Below are positions 31,979 to 44,396 of a stretch of DNA of 64,000 bases, one piece after another. Under the pieces are notes generated by a model. The model saw only the letters and a list, made by a program, of their open reading frames with translations, was not told where the DNA came from and did not search any database. The stretch spans positions 1-64,000 of the forward strand of contig NZ_CP127915.1 of assembly GCF_032823475.1 (NCBI RefSeq), read 5' to 3'. A program made the translations under genes and the position numbers. Position 1 is the first letter of the stretch; each line of letters opens with the position of its first letter. This DNA comes from Acinetobacter sp. SAAs474 (GTDB lineage: Bacteria > Pseudomonadota > Gammaproteobacteria > Pseudomonadales > Moraxellaceae).

Positions 31979-32791
31979 GTGGCAAAAATTGTTGTCGTAA
32001 CATCAGGTAAAGGTGGTGTAGGTAAAACTACTACAAGCGCATCTTTTGCAACAGGATTAGCCCAACGTGGCCACAAAACTGTTGTTATAGATTTTGATGT
32101 AGGCTTACGTAATCTCGATTTAATCATGGGCTGCGAACGTCGTGTGGTCTATGATTTTGTCAATGTATTAAACAATGAAGCACGATTACAACAGGCTTTA
32201 ATTCGCGACAAGGATATAGAAAATCTCTATATTTTACCTGCATCACAAACACGAGATAAAGATGCGTTAACCGATGAAGGTATCGCACGTGTTATGGACG
32301 AATTATCGCAAGAATTTGATTACATTATTTGTGACTCTCCCGCAGGCATTGAACGAGGCGCTATTTTAGCGATGTATCATGCGGATGAAGCCATTATTGT
32401 CACCAACCCTGAAATTTCTTCAGTCCGTGACTCTGATCGCATCATTGGTATGCTCGACAGTAAAACAAAAAAAGTAGAGCAAAATGAAGGACGTATTCGC
32501 AAGCATTTATGTATTACACGTTACAATCCAGAGCGTGCAGACAAACAAGAAATGTTAACGATTGATGATATTTCTAAGGATATTTTACGAATTCCAACCT
32601 TAGGTGTTATTCCTGAATGTAAAAGTGTCTTACAGGCATCCAATGAAGGAAAACCCGTTATTCTGTATCCAGATGCTGATGCTGGCCAAGCCTATGATGA
32701 CCTAGTGGCACGTTTTCTTGGCGAAGAGCGTGAATATCGCCATATCACAGCAAAACCTAAAGGTTGGTTAGCACGATTATTTGGAGCATAA
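31979..32791 (+). CDS. minD: Septum site-determining ATPase MinD
   Basis: Membrane-associated ParA-type ATPase that recruits MinC and oscillates with MinE. The protein has the deviant Walker A KGGVGKTT, VVIDFDVGLRNLDLIMGCERR, the DSPAGIERGA segment, and a C-terminal amphipathic membrane-targeting helix (GWLARLFGA). The start is taken as GTG 31979, which gives the usual MAKIVVVTSGKGG beginning and 270 residues, with AGGAG 9 bp upstream. The in-frame ATG at 31958 would add seven odd residues and swallow that site. Confidence 0.97.
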   Translation: MAKIVVVTSGKGGVGKTTTSASFATGLAQRGHKTVVIDFDVGLRNLDLIMGCERRVVYDFVNVLNNEARLQQALIRDKDIENLYILPASQTRDKDALTDEGIARVMDELSQEFDYIICDSPAGIERGAILAMYHADEAIIVTNPEISSVRDSDRIIGMLDSKTKKVEQNEGRIRKHLCITRYNPERADKQEMLTIDDISKDILRIPTLGVIPECKSVLQASNEGKPVILYPDADAGQAYDDLVARFLGEEREYRHITAKPKGWLARLFGA

Positions 32792-32792
32792 G

Positions 32793-33065
32793 ATGGCTAG
32801 TTTTTGGAGTAAATTATTTGGTGGTGATGACAAACCAACCAGCGCACAAACTGCTAAAGATCGTCTCAAAGTCATTGTTGCTTCTGAACATGGTCTTAGC
32901 CGTCGTCTTAGCCCAGATAAAATTGAACAAATGAAAAAAGAAATCATGCAAGTTGTCAACCGTTATGTACGCGGTGTGGATGAACAGCATATTCAAATGT
33001 CAGTTCGTTCAGAAGCTAATATTGAAATGCTGGAAATGAATATCAATTTGCCTGAAGAGCGATAA
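32793..33065 (+). CDS. minE: Cell division topological specificity factor MinE
   Basis: Stimulates MinD ATPase and drives pole-to-pole oscillation. The 90-residue protein has the N-terminal membrane segment (MASFWSKLFGG), the anti-MinCD helix region (AKDRLKVIVASEHG) and the topological domain with the LSPDKIEQMKKEIMQVVNRYV helix split across positions 37-57. The ATG at 32793 follows the minD stop by 1 bp, and its ribosome site (GGAG) lies inside the minD end, giving tight coupling. Confidence 0.97.
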   Translation: MASFWSKLFGGDDKPTSAQTAKDRLKVIVASEHGLSRRLSPDKIEQMKKEIMQVVNRYVRGVDEQHIQMSVRSEANIEMLEMNINLPEER

Positions 33066-33189
33066 TCTGATTTCTGATTAGGCAATTGCATTAAATCAAG
33101 GCAAAATATCATCAGGGACAAAAGCACTGCTTTTCCCTGCCTTATATTTTGCCTTTTTAACTGTAAAAAAATATATCTAGGAGATTGCA

Positions 33190-33477
33190 ATGGCATTGTC
33201 TCAACCAGCAACGTTCAATGAAGAATGGTCAGATGAGCGCGTATTTGCCTACCTTAATCAGCTTCCTCCTGAAGGCGTGAATGCAGATTTTCACGTACTT
33301 TATCATGCATTTAAACATATGCGTCCAACGGACTATGAACGCTTGTTAAATCAGTTTATTGCCGATGGACGCAATATCAATGCACAAGACCCTGAAGGTC
33401 AACGCATTCATGATGTTATTGCACAATATCCACGTCATAAAGATGAATTTTTAGCAGTGTTGGCAAAATTTGCTTAA
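33190..33477 (+). CDS. Conserved small protein, PA4642-like
   Basis: A 95-residue acidic, soluble protein of unknown function. MRPTDYERLLNQFIADGRNINAQDPEGQRI in its second half (split by reading at about 50-79) has an ankyrin-like cadence, and the ending HKDEFLAVLAKFA is helical. From memory it resembles the PA4642 family found in Pseudomonas and Acinetobacter. It has a good ribosome site (AGGAGATTGCA) before ATG 33190. It lies 124 bp after minE and is closed by a strong terminator. Confidence 0.7.
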   Translation: MALSQPATFNEEWSDERVFAYLNQLPPEGVNADFHVLYHAFKHMRPTDYERLLNQFIADGRNINAQDPEGQRIHDVIAQYPRHKDEFLAVLAKFA

Positions 33478-33499
33478 ATGATGATCCTGATCATATAGT

Positions 33500-33528
33500 A
33501 AAAAGCCTGCATCATGCAGGCTTTTTTT
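33500..33528. terminator. Terminator between the PA4642-like gene and ftsK
   Basis: AAAAGCCTGCA (33501-33511) pairs with TGCAGGCTTTT (33515-33525) with a 3-nt loop, followed by more T. It serves the convergent genes on both sides. Confidence 0.88.
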
Positions 33529-33539
33529 ATCGGATTAAA

Positions 33540-36500
33540 TCACACTAAAATTTCTCGTTTACCATTGGCACCCATTGCACTCACGATACCACTCTCTTCC
33601 ATTTGATCAATGATCCGTGCTGCACGATTATAGCCTAAACTAAATTTACGCTGTAATGATGATGTCGATGCTTTACGTGTTTCCAAGACAAAAGCAACAC
33701 ATTGATCATAAAGTGCATCTCGATCTGATGCCCCATCTGCATCTTCAAAACCACGTGAACTTTGCTCTTCATCATACGGTGTTAAAATTTCATCAATATA
33801 ATTTGGCTCACCACGTTCACGCCATGCATCACAAATCCGATTGACTTCATCATCAGAAATAAAAGCACCATGTACGCGTTCAGGCTCAATTTTACCCGGT
33901 CCAAGAAATAACATATCACCATGACCCAATAAGTCTTCTGCACCACCAGCATCCAGAATTGTTCTTGAATCTAGTTTAGAGTTTACACGTAGTGCTACTC
34001 GGGTCGGGATATTCGCTTTAATTAAACCCGTGACCACATCCACTGTTGGACGTTGTGTAGCCAGTAATAAATGAATACCAGCAGCACGTGATTTTTGAGC
34101 CAACCTTGTAATCATTTCTTCTGCTTTTTTACCGACTTGCATAATCATATCGGCAAACTCATCCGCAATAATAACAATCGTCGGCAATGGTGTTAAACGT
34201 GGCGCACGACTTTGTGTTGCAGAGTCACTTGGTTTCCAAGTTGGATCAATCAGGTCTTCACCATTTTCAATCGCTTCTTCAACTTTACGATTATAATCGG
34301 CTAATTTACGAATTTTTAACAAAGACATTAACTTATAACGTCTTTCCATTTCATTTACACACCAGTTTAAAGCACTTACTGCATCTTTCATGTCTGTTAC
34401 GACAGGTGTTAATAAATGTGGAATATCATTATAGTTTGCCAATTCCAACTGTTTAGGGTCAATCATGATTAAGCGTAATTGCTCTGGTGTATATTTTAAC
34501 AGCATTGACAAAATCATGGCATTGACGGCTACGGATTTACCAGAACCTGTTGTTCCAGCAACCAGCATATGTGGTGCTTTCGCTAAATCCGTTAATACAG
34601 GATGACCTGAAATATCTTTCCCCATTGCCATCGAAATTAACGCATTTGGATCACGATAAGTTGGTGTATCAAGCAACTCAATCAAGCGCACCATTTCACG
34701 GCTACTGTTGGGAACCTCAATACCAATATAAGGTTTACCGGGAATGACTTCTACAACACGGACAGAGGCCATTGACATTGATCGGGCTAAATCACGTGAA
34801 ATATTGGTAACTTTAGAGGCTTTGACACCAGGTGCTAAATCAAGCTCAAATCTAGTCACTACAGGACCAGGCTGGGCTTCAATCACTTTGGCTTTAACAT
34901 TGAATTCTTGTAGCTTAATTTCTAATAATTCAGATAATCGTGCCAATTGTTCAGCAGTAAAATTGACTTTTTTATTGGGATCAACCTTATCCAAAATTTC
35001 CAATCCGGGTAAGGTGGGCAAATCTTTACGCTTTTGTGCAACTTGCATTGCACGTGACAATGGACGTCCATAACGATCAGTCAAGGGTGCATCTAAATCA
35101 AACTCTTCCTCCAGTGGTGCTGCAGCTGTTGCAGTGGTATCTTGCCATGCTTCTCGAAAGGCATCCTTATCCTGCCGAATACGTTCTTTTTCATCGGAAG
35201 AAACCAATGGTGCAGCACTTGTTGCGGTATGAATGGCTGCATTTACAAATGGTGTTGACTGTGCATAACTTGCAACTTGTGCTGCTGTTTTTGTAGTCGT
35301 CTCAGCAATATCATCCATCAGCAATTGATCTAAGTGATCAAAATCAACATCTGATAATGGTGCTGCAGCAGGGCGTAATCCATCAGCTGATGGTTGGCGA
35401 GATGCTGTCGTAATCATCTCTTGATCTGCAACTGGCGTATCTTCAACAATATATAAACCATGATGTGGATCATGAGTCTGCTGCTGAAATGGACGATGCA
35501 TATCTACAGATTTATGATGAGGTACTGCTGCCAAAAGTTCATCAAAAATTTGATCATCATCCCAATCTACCCGCTGTTGCTCGGATTGATCTGAAGTCTG
35601 CATTTTTTCTGTCATATCTATGCCATGATTAGACATAGGATCTAATGTAGACGGTTGCTGATGATCTTGAGAGGCTTTCAGTAATGCATGAATATCCTGA
35701 TTATGCTGTTGTACAGCATCATCTGCTATCGCACGCCAAACCTCCCCTGTTGATACCACACGATTGGCAATCTCTTGTTCAACTTGATGTGCCTGAGCAA
35801 TCGTTTGTTCTAATTCAATATGGTGTGCTTGTTCTATGTGTTGAACTGAAACTTTAGCACTGTCATCTAACTGCTGTTGATCTCGTTGATGATTTTCTTT
35901 TGCCACAATATCATTAAATAAGCGCTCGGCAGTATGGTCTACAGGCTGTTCTTGTTGAGCAGTATCAAGCTGAATAGACTCGGTTAGCTCATTCTGATTG
36001 ACCATTTCCTCTCTACGCGGTGCAGAAGCGATGGTCGTGGTCTGTACGATTGGGGTGGTATGTGTAGTGGCTTGTTGTTGTGTTTTCGGTACATGATAAA
36101 ACAAATCTTGCAAATAAGCAGGTGTAGCTTTTAATGTACTCCATGTCTTATTCCATTTCACACCAAAAGCCAGTGTGAATAAAATCAACCAAAATATAAT
36201 TAAAAAGAGACTCGCACCATAAATTGTTAATACCTGAGTTAAACTCTGGCCAAGCTCATAACCAATAATCCCCCCTGATGCATTTGCTAAAGTATCGCTA
36301 GGTACCTGCCAAAATAGATACAATAAACTTGAGGTCGCCAAAACAATAAAAAACTGTGCAGCATAACGAAATGACCGATTTAAAAAGCTATGTGGCCACC
36401 ACAATTGAATCGCTTCAGTAAATAAATAGATTGGAACTAAAAACATTGCCCAGCCCAAAAAGCCAAACAGTAAATCTGCAATCCATGCGCCAATCACACC

Positions 36501-36659
36501 ACTTGCATTGGATACCGTTTGGGTATCACTAGAAAGATGCATCCATCCCGGATCAAATGGAGTATAAGTCACTGTCGCAAGGAACAGATAAATTCCAAAT
36601 GAAATGAGAAATATTGTCACTATTAAGCGCTGTACATATGTACTCGACACCGCAGTCAT
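33540..36659 (-). CDS. ftsK: DNA translocase FtsK
   Basis: Couples division with chromosome dimer resolution at the septum. The 1039-residue protein has four N-terminal membrane helices (about 15-165), then a long low-complexity linker rich in Q, H and D (about 200-540), and a motor domain: Walker A G702-S709 (GTTGSGKS), MIDPKQLELANYNDIPHL, IVIIADEFADMIM and ATQRPTVDVVTGLIKANIPTR. The C-terminal gamma winged helix (about 970-1039, KASTSSLQRKFSLGYNRAARIIDQMEESGIV) reads KOPS and contacts XerD. It is divergent from trxB across 408 bp. Confidence 0.97.
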   Translation of the reverse strand: MTAVSSTYVQRLIVTIFLISFGIYLFLATVTYTPFDPGWMHLSSDTQTVSNASGVIGAWIADLLFGFLGWAMFLVPIYLFTEAIQLWWPHSFLNRSFRYAAQFFIVLATSSLLYLFWQVPSDTLANASGGIIGYELGQSLTQVLTIYGASLFLIIFWLILFTLAFGVKWNKTWSTLKATPAYLQDLFYHVPKTQQQATTHTTPIVQTTTIASAPRREEMVNQNELTESIQLDTAQQEQPVDHTAERLFNDIVAKENHQRDQQQLDDSAKVSVQHIEQAHHIELEQTIAQAHQVEQEIANRVVSTGEVWRAIADDAVQQHNQDIHALLKASQDHQQPSTLDPMSNHGIDMTEKMQTSDQSEQQRVDWDDDQIFDELLAAVPHHKSVDMHRPFQQQTHDPHHGLYIVEDTPVADQEMITTASRQPSADGLRPAAAPLSDVDFDHLDQLLMDDIAETTTKTAAQVASYAQSTPFVNAAIHTATSAAPLVSSDEKERIRQDKDAFREAWQDTTATAAAPLEEEFDLDAPLTDRYGRPLSRAMQVAQKRKDLPTLPGLEILDKVDPNKKVNFTAEQLARLSELLEIKLQEFNVKAKVIEAQPGPVVTRFELDLAPGVKASKVTNISRDLARSMSMASVRVVEVIPGKPYIGIEVPNSSREMVRLIELLDTPTYRDPNALISMAMGKDISGHPVLTDLAKAPHMLVAGTTGSGKSVAVNAMILSMLLKYTPEQLRLIMIDPKQLELANYNDIPHLLTPVVTDMKDAVSALNWCVNEMERRYKLMSLLKIRKLADYNRKVEEAIENGEDLIDPTWKPSDSATQSRAPRLTPLPTIVIIADEFADMIMQVGKKAEEMITRLAQKSRAAGIHLLLATQRPTVDVVTGLIKANIPTRVALRVNSKLDSRTILDAGGAEDLLGHGDMLFLGPGKIEPERVHGAFISDDEVNRICDAWRERGEPNYIDEILTPYDEEQSSRGFEDADGASDRDALYDQCVAFVLETRKASTSSLQRKFSLGYNRAARIIDQMEESGIVSAMGANGKREILV

Positions 36660-38015
<1,356 letters not shown>

Positions 38016-38054
38016 TACGTCAATTTAGTGTTGACTATTTTTTGATTCAATATC

Positions 38055-38111
38055 CCATACAATCTGTTCATGGTTAGAATATAACTTTAACTAACCATTC
38101 AGATTGTATGG
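38055..38111. repeat. 57-bp compound inverted repeat after trxB
   Basis: CCATACAATCTG (38055-38066) is the exact complement of CAGATTGTATGG (38100-38111). Inside it TGGTTAG (38071-38077) pairs with CTAACCA (38091-38097), leaving a 13-nt loop. Both arms are separated by a small unpaired step. There is no T tract, so it may stabilise or process the trxB transcript rather than simply terminate it. Confidence 0.6.
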
Positions 38112-38252
38112 CGTAATATAACAAATTTGAAACTCGTACCACTAAGATAAAATTAAAATGACCAAATCACTCAAATAATGTCCTTAGCATTTAACTTTAG
38201 CGACCACTTTGGGTAGTATAAATTAAGAAATTATTATGAATACAGTAAACTC

Positions 38253-38978
38253 ATGCTTGCACCCTCCAGTTATTACTTTCCAGATCCTATTGAAGCCGAT
38301 CCAGAGGGTGAAGGACTGATCTGTATTGGCGCAGACCTTTCTCCTTCGACGCTTTTTGAAGCTTATACACATGGCTTATTTCCTTGGTTTTCTAAAAATG
38401 ATCCTATTTGTTGGTGGTCTCCCGAACCACGTTGTATTATTAATCCAGCCAGCTATAAGCCCAGTAAGTCATTATTACGAAATATGAAAAAATTTGATTA
38501 TCAAATTACAATCAATCATGATTTTAATCATGTTATTCGTGCATGTTCTTTACCACGTCGCTATGCTGATGATACATGGATTAGTGAAGATATTATTCAA
38601 GCTTATTGTGCACTCTTTGATGCAGGCTATGGTTATAGTATTGAGGTTTGGGAACAGCACAATATCATCGGGGGACTTTATGGTGTAAATATTGGTCATG
38701 GCTGCTTCGGCGAATCTATGTTTAGCCATAAAACAGACGTATCAAAAATGGCCTTCTATTGTTTAATGCTGATTGGCATTACAGAAAAATTACCTTGGAT
38801 TGATTGTCAATTGGTCAATGATCATCTGCTACGTCTTGGTGCAACAACGCTTTCTCGCCAAGATTACTTAAAATCACTAAAAACGGTCATCGATCAACCA
38901 TCGATTGATTGGAAAATTTATCAAGAACGTGTATTTTCAAGTAAAAGTATCGCAGAAAATAATTACCTAATAGAGTGA
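38253..38978 (+). CDS. aat: Leucyl/phenylalanyl-tRNA-protein transferase
   Basis: Adds Leu or Phe to N-terminal Arg or Lys of proteins, marking them for ClpAP degradation. The 241-residue protein has [67 protein letters not shown] and [13 protein letters not shown], all hallmark segments. It is followed after 20 bp by ate, so both halves of the bacterial N-degron pathway are in one operon, as in Pseudomonas and Vibrio relatives. Confidence 0.96.
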   Translation: MLAPSSYYFPDPIEADPEGEGLICIGADLSPSTLFEAYTHGLFPWFSKNDPICWWSPEPRCIINPASYKPSKSLLRNMKKFDYQITINHDFNHVIRACSLPRRYADDTWISEDIIQAYCALFDAGYGYSIEVWEQHNIIGGLYGVNIGHGCFGESMFSHKTDVSKMAFYCLMLIGITEKLPWIDCQLVNDHLLRLGATTLSRQDYLKSLKTVIDQPSIDWKIYQERVFSSKSIAENNYLIE

Positions 38979-38998
38979 AAAATAACAGGGAGCTTACT

Positions 38999-39814
38999 AT
39001 GAATTCTTATCAACCAGAAGCCCTATTAAATGAATTACAATATTATATTACCCCCCCTCATGCCTGTAGCTATTTAAAAGACAAATCGTCACGCATGGTA
39101 TTTTTAGATCCTACTCATAAAATTGATGTCGTGACCTTATCAGAACTTTCACGTGTAGGATTTCGTAGAAGTGGTGATTTTATTTATCGACCCGAATGCC
39201 ACTTATGTCGGCAATGTATCTCATCACGGGTTCCTGTCGCGCTATTTCGCATCAATAGTGCACAAAAAAAAGCATGGAAAAAAAATAAAGACTTAATACT
39301 TAAAATAACACCTACCCAAGATGCAACCCTACAACATTATCAACTGTATGAACGCTATATTACGACACGCCATGCAGATGGCGATATGTATCCCCCAAGC
39401 CAAGATCAATTTGATAAATTTTTAGTACAAAGCTGTACCCATAGTTTTTTCTTAGAATTTTGGCTTAATGAAAAACTCATTGCCGTATCTACCTGTGATC
39501 AGCTTGATGATGGCTTATCTGCGGTTTATACTTTTTTTGACCCTGATGAAAGTCATCGCTCACTGGGAACTTTTGCAATTTTAAAACAAATTGAATATGC
39601 CAAACAGCTTAATCTAGATTATGTCTATTTAGGCTATTGGGTACCACATTCCGATAAAATGAATTATAAAGTCCAATATTTACCACTAGAACTGCTGTTA
39701 GATGGCCAATGGCGAAAACTCAATAAAATATTAAGTATGCAAGAGATTCATCAACTTGGCCAATCGCTCATGACAACGCTACCCACAGGATGGGATGATT
39801 CCATGATAAAATAA
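38999..39814 (+). CDS. bpt: Aspartate/glutamate leucyltransferase (Ate/Bpt)
   Basis: Transfers Leu from Leu-tRNA to proteins with N-terminal Asp or Glu in bacteria (Bpt), though its fold is that of eukaryotic arginyltransferase. The 271-residue protein has YYITPPHACSYL, FRRSGDFIYRPECHLCRQCISSRVPV (cysteine pairs near 56-72) and FDPDESHRSLGTFAIL, YVYLGYWVPHSDKMNYK. The start is ATG 38999, with GGGAG about 10 bp upstream. The in-frame start at 38975 overlaps aat and lacks a site. Confidence 0.95.
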   Translation: MNSYQPEALLNELQYYITPPHACSYLKDKSSRMVFLDPTHKIDVVTLSELSRVGFRRSGDFIYRPECHLCRQCISSRVPVALFRINSAQKKAWKKNKDLILKITPTQDATLQHYQLYERYITTRHADGDMYPPSQDQFDKFLVQSCTHSFFLEFWLNEKLIAVSTCDQLDDGLSAVYTFFDPDESHRSLGTFAILKQIEYAKQLNLDYVYLGYWVPHSDKMNYKVQYLPLELLLDGQWRKLNKILSMQEIHQLGQSLMTTLPTGWDDSMIK

Positions 39815-39824
39815 TGAGTGTGAT

Positions 39825-40283
39825 TTATTGAAATAACCGCGAAAAATCATCTGTACATGATTTCACCATAATAATGGCATGCTCACGTGTACCATGATGA
39901 TGAGGATAGTAATTTTTTCTCAAATCAATTTGATGGAAGCCATTTTTTTCATATAAAGCGATAGCGGCAAGATTACTTTCACGTACTTCTAAAAAAATTT
40001 GTACTGGCTGATTGTCCAGCATCTGAATAGATTGCTCAAGCAACTGAAAGCCATAGCCCTGCCCCTGAAATTGAGGATCAATGGCCATCAATAATAAATT
40101 CGCCTCATCCAATACTGGCTGTAATATACAAAAACCAATGACTTGTCCTTGTATCTCAAATACTGTGGCTTGATAACTATCCACCGCTTCTTCAAACTGT
40201 GTTGCGCGCCAAGGATGACTTTGTACACGGTTTTCAATGGCAGTAACACGTGCGACATCGGCTTTTGTCATTAATCGAATCAT
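39825..40283 (-). CDS. rimI: Ribosomal protein S18-alanine N-acetyltransferase RimI-like
   Basis: A 152-residue GNAT acetyltransferase. It has the acetyl-CoA loop QFQGQGYGFQLLEQSI (Q/RxxGxG/A), preceded by LLMAIDP, and the C-terminal EVRESNLAAIALYEKNGFHQIDLRKNYY, closely resembling RimI, which acetylates the S18 N-terminus. It converges on ate and lies just downstream of the tuf terminator. Other protein targets cannot be excluded. Confidence 0.88.
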   Translation of the reverse strand: MIRLMTKADVARVTAIENRVQSHPWRATQFEEAVDSYQATVFEIQGQVIGFCILQPVLDEANLLLMAIDPQFQGQGYGFQLLEQSIQMLDNQPVQIFLEVRESNLAAIALYEKNGFHQIDLRKNYYPHHHGTREHAIIMVKSCTDDFSRLFQ

Positions 40284-40332
40284 GTGTCTAAACTTTATAC
40301 CAGTTTCTATTTTAAAGTGCTCAGCAAATATA

Positions 40333-40362
40333 AAAAAGGCACCCTAAAAGGATGCCTTTTTC
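40333..40362 (-). terminator. Terminator of the str operon after tuf
   Basis: On the minus strand AAAAGGCATCC (40360-40350) pairs with the GGGTGCCTTTT side (40344-40334) with one mismatch, followed by six T. It lies 14 bp past the tuf stop. Confidence 0.8.
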
Positions 40363-40374
40363 ACACAGCAGTGA

Positions 40375-41565
40375 TTATGCAATTACTTTAGCAACTACAC
40401 CAGCACCAACTGTACGACCACCTTCACGGATTGCGAAGCGTAAACCAGCATCCATTGCGATTGGGTGGATTAATTCTACTGACATTTCTACGTTGTCACC
40501 AGGCATAACCATTTCAACGCCATCTTTAAGTGAGATCGCGCCAGTTACGTCAGTTGTACGGAAGTAGAACTGTGGACGGTAACCGTTAAGGAATGGAGTA
40601 TGACGACCACCTTCTTCTTTAGAAAGTACGTATACTTCTGCATCAAATTTAGTGTGCGGCTTGATTGTACCTGGTTTTGCAAGTACTTGACCACGTTGTA
40701 CGTCTTCACGCTTAGTACCACGTAGAAGAATACCACAGTTCTCACCTGCACGGCCTTCGTCAAGAAGTTTACGGAACATTTCAACGCCAGTTACAGTTGT
40801 TTTAACTGTATCTTTAATACCAACGATTTCAACTTCTTCGCCAACTTTAACGATACCAGTTTCTACACGACCAGTAACTACTGTACCACGACCAGAAATT
40901 GAGAATACATCTTCAATTGGCATTAAGAATGGAAGGTCAATTGCACGCTCTGGCTCTGGGATGTAAGAGTCAAGTGCTTCAACAAGTGCAACTACTGCAT
41001 CTTCGCCATACTGACCCGCTTCACCGTTAAGTGCAGCAAGTGCAGAACCACGGATTACTGGAGTGTCATCACCTGGGAAGTCATAAGTAGAAAGAAGTTC
41101 ACGTACTTCCATTTCTACTAATTCAAGTAATTCTTCGTCATCAACAAGGTCGCATTTGTTTAAGAATACAACGATGTATGGTACACCTACTTGGCGAGAA
41201 AGTAGGATGTGTTCACGAGTTTGTGGCATTGGACCATCAGTCGCAGCACATACAAGGATCGCACCATCCATTTGCGCAGCACCAGTAATCATGTTTTTAA
41301 CATAATCGGCGTGTCCTGGGCAGTCTACGTGCGCGTAGTGACGGATTGGAGAGTCATATTCTACGTGTGAAGTATTAATGGTAATACCACGTGCTTTTTC
41401 TTCTGGAGCAGAGTCAATTGCAGCGTAATCTTTTGCTTCACCGCCGAATTTTTTTGCACAAACAGTTGCAATCGCAGCTGTTAAAGTTGTTTTACCATGG
41501 TCAACGTGACCAATTGTGCCCACGTTAACGTGTGGCTTATTACGTTCAAACTTAGCCTTAGCCAT
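40375..41565 (-). CDS. tuf: Elongation factor Tu
   Basis: GTPase that delivers aminoacyl-tRNA to the ribosome. The 396-residue protein has the G motifs [18 protein letters not shown] and NKCDLVDD, effector region [12 protein letters not shown], and domains 2 and 3 to the C-terminal [11 protein letters not shown]. It is the last gene of the str operon, 93 bp after fusA. Acinetobacter usually has two nearly identical tuf genes; only one is in the window. Confidence 0.99.
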   Translation of the reverse strand: MAKAKFERNKPHVNVGTIGHVDHGKTTLTAAIATVCAKKFGGEAKDYAAIDSAPEEKARGITINTSHVEYDSPIRHYAHVDCPGHADYVKNMITGAAQMDGAILVCAATDGPMPQTREHILLSRQVGVPYIVVFLNKCDLVDDEELLELVEMEVRELLSTYDFPGDDTPVIRGSALAALNGEAGQYGEDAVVALVEALDSYIPEPERAIDLPFLMPIEDVFSISGRGTVVTGRVETGIVKVGEEVEIVGIKDTVKTTVTGVEMFRKLLDEGRAGENCGILLRGTKREDVQRGQVLAKPGTIKPHTKFDAEVYVLSKEEGGRHTPFLNGYRPQFYFRTTDVTGAISLKDGVEMVMPGDNVEMSVELIHPIAMDAGLRFAIREGGRTVGAGVVAKVIA

Positions 41566-41658
41566 GAGATCTTCCTTTGTAAACTACTCATGGAGGATCG
41601 CTCCATGAGCACTTGGTTTTTAACTATGAATTAGTTTGGGCTTATAGTAATCGAAAGA

Positions 41659-43794
41659 TTACTCGTCGTCACCTTTTTTACCGCCAGACTGGAATTTAGA
41701 AATAATGCCTTCCGCCACGTTACGTGGAGTTTCAGCATATTTAGCAAATTCCATAGAGTAGGTTGCACGACCTTGAGACATTGAACGCATGTGTGTTGCG
41801 TAACCAAACATCTCTGCCAATGGAACTTCTGCACGGATTGCTTTAGTACCACCAGGTAAATCATCCATACCTTGAACCATACCACGACGACGGTTTAAGT
41901 CACCCATGATATCGCCCATGTAGTCTTCTGGAGTTTCTACTTCAACTTTCATGATCGGTTCAAGAAGGATAGGATCTGCTTTCATGAAACCATCACGGAA
42001 CGCGTAAGAACCTGCCATTTTAAACGACAATTCATCAGAGTCGACATCGTGGTAAGAACCATCAAATAATGTCGCTTTAATACCCACAACAGGGTAACCA
42101 GCAAGGACACCATTCTTCATACGTTCTTGGATACCTTTGTCTACTGCACCAAAGAATTCTTTTGGTACAACACCACCAACAACTTCTTCAGCAAATTCGT
42201 AATCTTTACCAGCTTCAGGATCAAGCGGTTCTAAACGTACATAGACGTGACCGAATTTACCTTTACCACCAGTTTGACGAACGAACTTACCTTCTTGTTC
42301 AACCGATTTTTTAATCGTTTCACGGTAAGCTACCATTGGTTTACCAATATTCGCTTCAACGTTGAATTCACGTTTCATACGGTCAACAATGATGTCAAGG
42401 TGAAGCTCACCCATACCCGCAATAATCGTTTGACCAGATTCTTCATCTGTACGTACGCGGAATGATGGATCTTCTTTCGCCAAACGACCAAGCGCAACTG
42501 ACATTTTTTCTTGGTCAGCTTTAGTTTTTGGTTCAACTGCAAGTGCAATTACTGGCTCAGGGAATTCCATACGTTCAAGTGTAATGATATTGTTTTCATC
42601 ACACAGTGTATCACCTGTTGTTGTATCTTTAAGACCTACACACGCTGCGATATCACCTGCACGAATTTCTTCGATATCGTGACGATCGTTTGCATGCATT
42701 TGTACGATACGACCTACACGCTCACGCTTCATTTTTACTGGGTTATAACACGGGCTACCCGCTTTAAGCACGCCAGAATAAACACGAACGAAAGTCAAGT
42801 TACCTACGAATTTGTCATTCATGATTTTGAATGCAAGTGCAGAGAACGGTGCTTCGTCAGATGCTTCACGAGAACCTTCTGTTTCGTCTTTGTCATCAAG
42901 GATACCCTTGATCGCTTCAACGTCAGTTGGTGCTGGTAAGAATTCAATCACTGCGTCCAACATACGTTGAACACCTTTGTTTTTGAATGCAGAACCACAA
43001 AGCATTGGCTGAATTTCGTTTGCAAGTGTACGGGTACGTAAACCTTTAACGATTTCTTCTTTAGAAAGCTCGCCTTCTTCCAAGTATTTGTCCATGAGTT
43101 CTTCTGATGCTTCCGCAGCAGCTTCGATCATGTTAGTACGCCATTCTTGCGCCAATTCTACTAAGTCAGCAGGGATTTCACCATATTCGAACTTCATACC
43201 TTGAGATGCTTCATCCCAGATAATCGCTTTCATTTCGATAAGGTCAACAACACCTTGGAAGTTTTCTTCTGAACCAATTGGAACAACGATTGGCACTGGA
43301 TTACCGCCAAGACGTGTTTTTACTTGCTCAACTGCACGGAAGAAGTTTGCCCCTGTACGGTCCATTTTATTTACGAACGCAATACGAGGTACTTTATATT
43401 TGTTTGCTTGACGCCATACAGTTTCTGACTGAGGTTGTACACCACCAACAGCACAATAAACCATACATGCACCATCAAGAACACGCATAGAACGCTCAAC
43501 TTCGATGGTGAAGTCAACGTGTCCCGGAGTATCAATTACGTTGATACGGTGCTGATCGAACTGGTTGCCCATACCTTTCCAGAAGCATGTTACAGCTGCT
43601 GAAGTAATAGTAATACCACGTTCTTGCTCTTGTTCCATCCAGTCTGTAGTCGCAGAACCTTCGTGAGTTTCACCAAGTTTATGGCTCTCACCTGTATAGA
43701 ACAAAATACGTTCAGACGTTGTTGTTTTACCTGCATCAATATGCGCAGAGATACCAATGTTACGGTAACGAGAAATTGGGGTTTGACGTGCCAT
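41659..43794 (-). CDS. fusA: Elongation factor G
   Basis: GTPase that drives ribosomal translocation and, with RRF, recycling. The protein has [60 protein letters not shown], then domains II to V ([48 protein letters not shown]). The start is taken as ATG 43794 ([14 protein letters not shown]), the normal N-terminus, rather than the in-frame start at 43806. Length is 711 residues. Confidence 0.99.
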   Translation of the reverse strand: MARQTPISRYRNIGISAHIDAGKTTTSERILFYTGESHKLGETHEGSATTDWMEQEQERGITITSAAVTCFWKGMGNQFDQHRINVIDTPGHVDFTIEVERSMRVLDGACMVYCAVGGVQPQSETVWRQANKYKVPRIAFVNKMDRTGANFFRAVEQVKTRLGGNPVPIVVPIGSEENFQGVVDLIEMKAIIWDEASQGMKFEYGEIPADLVELAQEWRTNMIEAAAEASEELMDKYLEEGELSKEEIVKGLRTRTLANEIQPMLCGSAFKNKGVQRMLDAVIEFLPAPTDVEAIKGILDDKDETEGSREASDEAPFSALAFKIMNDKFVGNLTFVRVYSGVLKAGSPCYNPVKMKRERVGRIVQMHANDRHDIEEIRAGDIAACVGLKDTTTGDTLCDENNIITLERMEFPEPVIALAVEPKTKADQEKMSVALGRLAKEDPSFRVRTDEESGQTIIAGMGELHLDIIVDRMKREFNVEANIGKPMVAYRETIKKSVEQEGKFVRQTGGKGKFGHVYVRLEPLDPEAGKDYEFAEEVVGGVVPKEFFGAVDKGIQERMKNGVLAGYPVVGIKATLFDGSYHDVDSDELSFKMAGSYAFRDGFMKADPILLEPIMKVEVETPEDYMGDIMGDLNRRRGMVQGMDDLPGGTKAIRAEVPLAEMFGYATHMRSMSQGRATYSMEFAKYAETPRNVAEGIISKFQSGGKKGDDE

Positions 43795-43925
43795 GATTTC
43801 TAGCATTCCTAAATTTTGTTGTTTAAAACAGGACGCTTTAAGCTGCCTAGCAACTTAAAGCGCTTGTGTGACAAAACAATGAATTTGTTTTGAACACATT
43901 CCTGACTAAGGCCTGTTTTAGCTGC

Positions 43926-44396
43926 TTAGAAACGGTAGTGAGAGAATGCTTTGTTGGCTTCAGCCATACGGTGCACATCTTCACGTTTTTTAACTGCTGC
44001 GCCTTTACCTTCAGCTGCATCAAGCAACTCACCAGCAAGACGTAAAGCCATAGTTTTTTCAGAACGCTTAGCAGCAGCATCTACTAACCAACGCATCGCT
44101 AAAGCTGTACGACGGGATGGGCGTACTTCCATAGGAACTTGATAAGTAGCACCACCAACACGGCGTGCTTTTACTTCAACCATAGGGCGAACTTTTTCAA
44201 GCGTAGCTTCGAAAAATTCAACTGGGTCTACTTTAGATTTTTCTTGAACGCGGTCTAAAGCACCGTAAACGATACTTTCAGCAATAGATTTTTTACCATC
44301 TTGCATTACGTGGTTCATGAATTTAGCGATTGTTTGGCTACTGAATTTAGGATCCGGAAGGATTTCACGAGCAGCGACTACGCGACGTCTTGGCAT
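43926..44396 (-). CDS. rpsG: 30S ribosomal protein S7
   Basis: Primary assembly protein of the 30S head and neighbour of the mRNA exit. The 156-residue protein begins [21 protein letters not shown] and has [38 protein letters not shown] and ALAMRWL. Length is normal. It lies 131 bp before fusA and 178 bp after rpsL in the str operon. In E. coli S7 autoregulates this operon by binding the intercistronic mRNA; the same is possible here but no site was worked out. Confidence 0.99.
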   Translation of the reverse strand: MPRRRVVAAREILPDPKFSSQTIAKFMNHVMQDGKKSIAESIVYGALDRVQEKSKVDPVEFFEATLEKVRPMVEVKARRVGGATYQVPMEVRPSRRTALAMRWLVDAAAKRSEKTMALRLAGELLDAAEGKGAAVKKREDVHRMAEANKAFSHYRF

